Below are positions 57,926 to 64,000 of a stretch of 64,000 bases of DNA, one piece after another. Origin of the DNA: Aspergillus flavus (lineage: Eukaryota; Ascomycota; Eurotiomycetes; Eurotiales; Aspergillaceae). The stretch is from assembly GCF_009017415.1 (NCBI RefSeq), contig NC_092406.1, forward strand, positions 2,542,001 to 2,606,000, read 5' to 3'. The stretch's first letter is position 1. Every line of letters starts with the position of its first letter. Under the pieces are notes generated by a model. It saw only the letters and a list, made by a program, of their open reading frames with translations. It had not been told where the DNA came from and searched no databases. The position numbers and the translations under genes were made by a program.

Positions 57926-58977
57926 ATGGCAGGCTTAACATCGTTCCTCACAGACGACTCAAGCTCGAGTTCAATTGCGGCAGAAACGTCAAGTAGGAGC
58001 CCAAGCCCGGTCGAACGAGTTTCGCTTTTTGAGGACAGAGTAGATGGTACTCCCATCTCATCGCAGGACAGTGACACCATGGAACAGATTCAAACTGTCC
58101 GCCAGGCTACCTCAGTTGTCCTCCAGGGCTCTCCGAAAACCTGTAGCAGAACTTTATTCCTCCTCCCAGATGGGTCAGGCTCTGCCACATCCTACGCTTC
58201 GCTTCCTCGAATCGATAAAGACACTTGTGTTATTGCGCTCAACTCTCCATACATCAAGGACCCCTCGAAGCTCTCTCACTGCTCGCTTGGCGATCTCATC
58301 GAGGGATACCTGAATGAACTGCGTCGACGCCGACCAACCGGCCCCTACCACCTCGGTGGATGGTCGGCGGGAGGGATTCTCGCCTATCGACTTGCGCAGA
58401 TACTCAGTGGCGAAGGAGAAGAGGTTCGCAGTCTTATCCTCATTGACTCGCCTCCACCCCGGGGCCTGGATCGACTGCCACAGCACTTCTACGAAATGTG
58501 CGATTCGCTCAACATCTTCGGCCAATTGGGTAAGAAACCTAATGTGGAGGAGAGCAAGAGGCGTGCCACAAAGAAGCCTGACTGGTTGATTCCGCACTTT
58601 AATGGGGTCATCGATATCCTGCACAATTACTGGGCCGAGCCCCTCGTGGACTCTCAATGCCTCAAAGTCTCCCTCATCTGGGCCTGTACTAGTATTATGG
58701 ATGATGCAAATTTGCCACCCTTGATGCCTCACAAGGACGATACGGAGGGAATAAAATTCTTGACGGAGAAAAGAAGGGACTTTTCTGGCAATGGCTGGGA
58801 AGATCTCTTCCCAGGGAGTCAGCTTGTCATTGAGAAGGCCCACGGCGCGAATCACTTCTCTATGATGGTAAGTCATGCTCACTGTGGCATTGTGGGAATA
58901 GAATTACTGATGGATGAAACCAGCAAGGGCCATTCGTTATTGAATTGGCGCAGTTCATACGCAAGGCGATGTTCTAG
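57926..58977 (+). CDS. Thioesterase/Claisen-cyclase domain of a decayed non-reducing PKS
   Basis: Exons 57926-58867 and 58924-58977 (56-nt intron) give 331 aa if started at the first ATG after the upstream TAA. TLFLLPDGSGSATSYASLPRI, PTGPYHLGGWSAGGILAYRLAQ (nucleophile Ser in G-W-S-A-G), LILIDSPPPRG (Asp) and KAHGANHFSMM (His) are intact. The spliced end QGPFVIELAQFIRKAMF is the normal PKS C-terminus. In its family this domain releases the polyketide from the ACP. Here the frame is the direct continuation of the ACP remnant, so the ATG at 57926 is an internal Met of the old PKS (linker DSPTMAGL). It may be translated as an orphan thioesterase or be dead; the catalytic triad suggests recent loss of the rest. 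Confidence 0.75.
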
Positions 58978-60911
58978 AGTCCTAGGAATGGCATGCCGAA
59001 GATTGTGGCCTTTTTCGATCAGATCAAGCGCAGGAAAAGCAACACATATTTTGCATAATGAGTACCTGATACCGCAAAGCGTCTAGTTTAATAACATGAT
59101 GTCTCTCAAAGAGAGCGTCCCTGAAAAGCCCAAACGTGGGACTGAACATAAACCATGGAGGTTAGTCCTCGCTGCAATTTATGAGAGTAGACTAGCGCTT
59201 CTCCGATGAGTTTCCAAATTTGGTCAAGTTTAGGGTCAATGAAAGGAAGCGGAGCCGAGGACTCCTCCGCAGCACAAGTCAACAGACTCTTAGATTCGAG
59301 CTGCATAAGAGAAAGCCCTTAAACACCAGTCTGCTTGATAGCTTTAATCAGCGCTTTTCTCGTTTTTAAACCTTCAATCCTGTAGCATTCGTCTTCCCGT
59401 TGGTTTCCAGAGGTAGAAGTTAAAGCCGGATTGTGCAATATACAATCTTTGTCCTGGCATGGTACACATCACTGGTCTAAGTTTTTTGACCCAATGTATC
59501 GCATCGGAGAGTTTGTTCCTCCCCGGCATGCAACTGCATATAAGTCATCGATTTCAAAATCCTCGACGTGGTCAGATCGTCCCTCTGGAACGAGACTATT
59601 ATGAGATGATAACTGAGCCCATGTCTAAAGCAGCATAATTCATTGCGTTGTTGACCGCGGCGGCATCCTCGGGTTGTGAATGGGTAAGCCAAGACAGGAA
59701 CAGGCTGGTAGACCCTTCTGTTTGGTTTGTTTGCACATCATTCAATCTACCCAGCCGTCTCTTTGTACGGATAATGCACGTTAATTCAATAAGACATACA
59801 CAGTACGGTATAGGAAAGGGCATAGACCCAGAAGATATATGCAAGCTCCTGCACTCTGTAAAAGAACAACATTTCTAGGCTAAGTGAAACTACTCATTAA
59901 CATGCTAGGCATAAGAACAGTAAAGTATCTAATGTGCATCGATGTATCTATGTAAGATATATATATCTTTCTTTCAACCCTAACTATAGCCGCTGGCTAA
60001 AACCAAGCCCATGCCGGGTGCTTTGTATAGGTATTAATCTAAATCGTAGCTCCTATGAGCACATATTCTATAAACCGCTAATGACTGCTTTAAAGCTGTC
60101 CGTAGTGTAGTACTCTGTACTATGTAGGACATGCAACTATGAGGGTCGGTCAAATCACGTGGTACGCAACGAAGGCTTACTAGTTAGTGCCTTAATATGA
60201 GGCGAGACCTATTCATGAAAAGCCTTGTCCAGGTCACTAATGCTATTATTGCTCCTATTGTCTACCATAAGGAAGGGGTTTTGGAAAGTGAAACCAATCA
60301 CTAGTGATTATAATTGAGACATGTTGCACGGGTCATTGACTCCTTTGTCGGGTTAATTCAATCCGGGGCTCCGAGAGGGATGTCAATGGGAATGCTGAAG
60401 TTCCGACATCCGTGAGTATGTACCTAGTGGTCCTGGTGAGAATCCTCAATCATTCATGGATCAAGGTTAATCGAACACGGGATGTCAGACTGGCAGACAA
60501 AGGAACAACTGACAATAAAGAGAGAGAGAGTTGTACTGTGGTCCAGTTGTACTGTATGGTAAAAGATGAATGGTTCTAGATGGCGTGATGGACGGGAGTG
60601 GTGCGTCACAACCGTCTCACGCTAACCCCGATGGGGTTACGCCCTTGCGCCGCCCAGGCGCCTGAGGCCACTGCCAGGCAATTCTTCTGCCTTCCATTCA
60701 ATAATAATTAATTTGATTCATTCGAAGCCGAAATTCTAATAATATCGAAGACGCACACACACACATCCATTCGCCTGCTGTACTCCGTCCTCCTGCCCCT
60801 TTTCTTTTCTGTTTTCTCTCCGTTGCTGATTTTGATCTTCGCTTTCTATCTTCAATCTCAGTCAGTTTGTCATTTCCATTGAAAATTTCCGACGTGCTTA
60901 CCCGTAAGCAA
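58978..60911. other. Intergenic, 1.9 kb
   Basis: No gene supported. Contains short microsatellites (agagagag near 60520; acacac near 60752-60765). The right end is the ireA promoter. Confidence 0.55.
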
Positions 60912-60977
60912 ATGATCCCCCCCGTCATCTCCACCCGCCGCCATCATTCTCGAAAGACTGGAACTGAGTGGTGCTAA
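60912..60977 (+). other. Upstream ORF 1 in the ireA leader
   Basis: ATG to TAA, 22 codons beginning MIPPVISTRRHH, 262 bp before the ireA ATG. Whether it is transcribed depends on the transcription start, which is not visible. Confidence 0.35.
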
Positions 60978-61097
60978 CGCTAAACCACATCAGGTCGTGT
61001 GCCTTTTCCACCCCATTTGAGGCTGGTTCCTCCTCCACTCGTCCCTAGGTTCCTCTCCTTCCCACCCAGCCCTTCGTTCAACCGTCACTACAGACTG

Positions 61098-61277
61098 ATG
61101 AGCTGTTGGGTATCATCTCGTCGACGTCGATACATTTACAACGCCTATCGTTCCCACATTGTAGTCCTTCAGGATGCGGTGGCGGCTGCCTGGCGCCCGA
61201 TCGACTCTCCCCGCCAGCGTCGCTCTTCTTCTGCTCCCTGTTCTTGTTGCTCCGCAGCAGCAGCCGGAACATCATGA
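61098..61277 (+). other. Upstream ORF 2 overlapping the ireA start
   Basis: ATG at 61098, 59 codons, in the +1 frame relative to ireA, ending at 61277, that is 104 bp inside the ireA coding region. If the leader is unspliced, ribosomes using it would bypass the ireA ATG. A 5'-UTR intron (for example gtatca at about 61108 to ttcag at 61172) would remove it. Confidence 0.4.
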
Positions 61278-64000
61278 CCTGCCTTCCACCTTGTCGGTCC
61301 CCTTAGGGTCCACCGGCCATGCTGTTGGAAAAGATTTGTATACTCCATTGAACGTGAAATCCACCGATGCGAGCGCCCTAGCAACTATGGCTCTGGCGGG
61401 CCCCGGCCGCGCCGTTCGAGCCCCTCCTGCCCAGGTCAGCAGTCCGTCTGCTGGCCTGTCTACGCCGCTTAACGCGCGATCTCTGCAGGATTGGGAGGTT
61501 GAGGACTTTGTCCTACTGGCGACCGTCGACGGTTCCATTCACGCTCGTGACCGCAAGACTGGCACGGCCCGTTGGGCCCTCGAGGTGCCCAGTAGTCCCA
61601 TGGTCGAAAGCATCTATCATCGAGCAAATCGATCCAGTTTTGATCGGACCCAACCGGAAGATGACTTCATATGGATCGTTGAGCCGAGTCAAGACGGGAG
61701 CCTTTTTATATACAGTCCCGGACCTGACGCAGGATTGCAGAAGTTGGGGTTGACGGTGAAAGACCTGGTGGACAAGACACCGTATTCGGGAACGGACCCC
61801 GCCGTTACGTATACCGCTCGCAAGGAGACCACCCTCTATACCATTGACGCTCGCACCGGTACCATTCTGCGCGTGTTCAGTTCTCGAGGCCCAATCCCCT
61901 CGGGACAGGAGTGTCGAAAAGTGGACGGACTCGACATGGACTCGGATGACTGCGAATCCCCGTCCGGCACACTGGTCCTCGGTCGGATTGAATACGCGGT
62001 AGCTATCCAGAATACCGAAACGGGAGATCCGATCTGTACATTGAAATACTCAGAATGGGCGGGCAACAATCGTGACTTAGACCTCCAAGATCAGTACTAC
62101 CGAACCATGGATGAGAGCCACATATACAGCATGCATGATGGAGTAGTGCTAGGCTTCGACCATTCTCGGATGGAACGACCGCGTTATACCCAACGATTTT
62201 CCTCACCAGTTGCTCGGGTTTTCGATGTCATTCGCCCAACCAATCTCGATTCACCTGACGCACCCACGCCTTTGGTGCTTCTCTCGCAGCCTCTCCAACC
62301 TCCTGACCCTGATTATGGCTCATTGGATGATCGAGATACCCGTGTATATATCGATAGCACTGAAGCGGGCGGTTGGTATGCCTTGTCGGAGGAGACTTAT
62401 CCGTTGGTCACTGGGCGGGCCAAGATGGCACAATGCTACGAGAAGGATTACTTCCGTCATGGACAAGCGCTCATGAGCCTGACACCCGGTCAACAACGAG
62501 ACGCATTGGCTGGTGTGCACTCGCTGAATGGCCCGCGTTTTGTTCGTCACATCCCCAGCCTGTCGGGGTCCTCGAGATCGGAGCTTTCCAATGGTACTCC
62601 CCAGGATCTGGCCCGCAGTCACTCAGATCTAGCTCTTCCTCCAGCGTTACGGCATAGTACGATCATTCGAAAGGGGTGGGATAACGCCGTTGACATCTTT
62701 GTGACGTTGATATTACTGTTCTTCGGGGCCTTCATCTATTTCAACTCTCATAATATTCAGGAACTAGCCAAGCAGAAGTTGGATATAAAGAACATCATTT
62801 CTTCCTACCAACCACCTCTGTCCACACCGTCGACTCCAGTCGTTGGCGCGCAGCTCAAACGAGATGCTAGCCCTGCTCGACCAGTGCCCAATGTCACAGT
62901 TGATGTCAGTGTTCCTGAAGACCAACAGCAGGGCGGCGACACAACCCCCAAACCCAAGAAAGACCGTAATACCCTCGGGGCCGATAGCACGCCGCGAGTA
63001 CGCATTCGAGAGCCCTCTCGAGGCCCAGATGGCGACGAGGACGTGGATGAGGTGGCTTTAGATGGCGCGGAGAAGCCCAAAAAGAAAGCTCGTCGTGGCC
63101 GTCGTGGAGGCAAGGCGCACAAGCGGGGCAAAAAGCCGGACTCCGAAGGCGACTCTCAAACTGATCGGGTTGTCAATGACGTGAACAACCTCCAGCCTAA
63201 ATCTCGTTTAGAGCCTGATGTGCAAATGGTCCGTACTGTTTCCAACGAGATCATGGAGATGGATGGCGTTCTCCAAATTGGCCGGTTGAGGGTATTCACT
63301 GATGTCGTCCTGGGACATGGAAGCCATGGAACTGTCGTCTACCGAGGTTCGTTTGATGGACGTGACGTCGCTGTGAAGCGTATGCTTGTTGAGTTTTACG
63401 ACATAGCGTCTCATGAGGTTGGCTTGTTACAAGAGAGTGACGACCATGCGAACGTTATTCGTTACTTTTGCCGAGAACAGGCGGCCGGCTTTCTCTACAT
63501 CGCACTCGAGTTATGCCCAGCTTCTCTGCAAGATGTGGTGGAGCGCCCTTCGGACTACCCCCAATTGGTCCAGGGTGGACTGGATGTAAACATGCCGGAT
63601 ATTCTGCGTCAGATTATCTGCGGTGTTCGGTACCTGCATTCACTCAAGATTGTTCACCGTGATCTGAAACCACAGAATATCCTAGTGGCCATGCCCAGAG
63701 GACGTTCTGGAGCGCGGTCCTTGCGTCTTCTCATCTCCGATTTTGGCTTGTGCAAGAAACTAGAAGATAATCAAAGCTCTTTCCGAGCCACCACGGCACA
63801 TGCTGCGGGAACATCTGGCTGGCGGGCTCCTGAACTCCTCGTTGATGACGACAAGAGCTCGGTAATTCAAAGTACTGAGTCCCAGCATACCGAGTCTTCG
63901 GAGCCTGCTGTTGTTGACCCCCAAACCAACCGACGAGCCACCCGTGCTATCGACATCTTTTCTCTGGGTTGTGTGTTCTACTATGTCCTGACCAGGGGCA
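61174..64000 (+). CDS. ireA: IRE1, ER-stress sensor kinase/endoribonuclease (3' end outside window)
   Basis: One open frame from ATG 61174 to the window edge, 942 codons so far. Signal peptide (ARSTLPASVALLLLPVLVAPQ), then a luminal beta-propeller-like domain (EDFVLLATVDGSIHARDRKTGTARW, WIVEPSQDGSLFIYSP, TLYTIDARTGTIL). A single TM helix (VDIFVTLILLFFGAFIYF, about residues 507-526) and a basic, Lys/Arg-rich linker follow. The kinase domain begins near residue 700: GHGSHGTVVYRG, DVAVKRML (about 731), IVHRDLKPQNILV (about 828), ISDFGLCKK (about 855), GTSGWRAPELL. The RNase (KEN) domain would lie beyond base 64000. It senses unfolded protein in the ER and splices the hacA/HAC1 mRNA. Intact as far as seen. 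Confidence 0.97.
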   Translation, partial: MRWRLPGARSTLPASVALLLLPVLVAPQQQPEHHDLPSTLSVPLGSTGHAVGKDLYTPLNVKSTDASALATMALAGPGRAVRAPPAQVSSPSAGLSTPLNARSLQDWEVEDFVLLATVDGSIHARDRKTGTARWALEVPSSPMVESIYHRANRSSFDRTQPEDDFIWIVEPSQDGSLFIYSPGPDAGLQKLGLTVKDLVDKTPYSGTDPAVTYTARKETTLYTIDARTGTILRVFSSRGPIPSGQECRKVDGLDMDSDDCESPSGTLVLGRIEYAVAIQNTETGDPICTLKYSEWAGNNRDLDLQDQYYRTMDESHIYSMHDGVVLGFDHSRMERPRYTQRFSSPVARVFDVIRPTNLDSPDAPTPLVLLSQPLQPPDPDYGSLDDRDTRVYIDSTEAGGWYALSEETYPLVTGRAKMAQCYEKDYFRHGQALMSLTPGQQRDALAGVHSLNGPRFVRHIPSLSGSSRSELSNGTPQDLARSHSDLALPPALRHSTIIRKGWDNAVDIFVTLILLFFGAFIYFNSHNIQELAKQKLDIKNIISSYQPPLSTPSTPVVGAQLKRDASPARPVPNVTVDVSVPEDQQQGGDTTPKPKKDRNTLGADSTPRVRIREPSRGPDGDEDVDEVALDGAEKPKKKARRGRRGGKAHKRGKKPDSEGDSQTDRVVNDVNNLQPKSRLEPDVQMVRTVSNEIMEMDGVLQIGRLRVFTDVVLGHGSHGTVVYRGSFDGRDVAVKRMLVEFYDIASHEVGLLQESDDHANVIRYFCREQAAGFLYIALELCPASLQDVVERPSDYPQLVQGGLDVNMPDILRQIICGVRYLHSLKIVHRDLKPQNILVAMPRGRSGARSLRLLISDFGLCKKLEDNQSSFRATTAHAAGTSGWRAPELLVDDDKSSVIQSTESQHTESSEPAVVDPQTNRRATRAIDIFSLGCVFYYVLTRG

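Noticed and set aside
58175..58882. 235-codon minus-strand frame
   Set aside because: Antisense shadow of the thioesterase exon.
1..64000. CRISPR arrays, operons, Shine-Dalgarno sites, rRNA genes
   Set aside because: The genome is eukaryotic; no regularly spaced repeats and no rRNA (including dispersed 5S) sequence were seen.

Overview
The window is nuclear DNA of a filamentous ascomycete, most likely a Eurotiales mould of the Aspergillus/Penicillium type. The evidence is short introns (about 45-118 nt) with GTRNGT donors and YAG acceptors, a CCT-beta chaperonin gene, an IRE1 gene, C6 zinc-cluster regulators, CFEM, RTA1, DUF6536, LysM and rhodopsin-domain proteins, and AT-rich gene-poor spacers. 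Coding exons were joined by hand and checked for reading phase across every junction. No tool or database was run.

Left part (1-20 kb): the 5' end of a secreted carboxylesterase (minus, cut by the window edge), a classical SDR, an unrecognised 282-aa protein, a small one-TM protein, a secreted histidine acid phosphatase/phytase with three CACGTG boxes upstream, an unrecognised 234-aa protein, and a C6 regulator convergent with an RTA1-like membrane protein. A short unrecognised gene, a DUF6536 multi-pass protein split by an in-frame TGA, and a CFEM membrane protein follow.

Core block (20.8-25 kb): a WD40-cyclophilin (PPWD1 type) and CCT subunit beta (cct2) diverge from a 254-bp promoter. Both are intact and highly typical.

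Accessory block (25-59 kb): gene-sparse, with many decayed genes. Apparently intact are a rhodopsin-domain membrane protein, an FAD phenol-hydroxylase-type monooxygenase, two small secreted Cys-rich proteins, a conserved fungal protein of unknown function, a GH76 DFG5/DCW1-type cell-wall enzyme, an alpha/beta-hydrolase and a fungal_trans regulator. Broken are a two-PAN-domain secreted protein (TGA), a hemopexin-like protein (+1 C), an SDR tail abutting a five-module LysM array (frameshift plus TAA), and the ACP-thioesterase end of a non-reducing polyketide synthase (TAA; the phosphopantetheine Ser has become Leu). A 491-bp pogo/Fot1-like MITE with TA duplication lies at 52.9 kb. The hydrolase, the regulator and the PKS tail look like the remains of one secondary-metabolite cluster.

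Right edge (61.2-64 kb): ireA, the ER stress-sensor kinase/RNase IRE1, intact and running off the window, with an upstream ORF overlapping its start codon.

Main result: an accessory island between two housekeeping loci where several genes carry single nonsense or frameshift lesions. Some lesions fit C-to-T/G-to-A transitions, as in RIP or deamination, but assembly errors must be excluded first.
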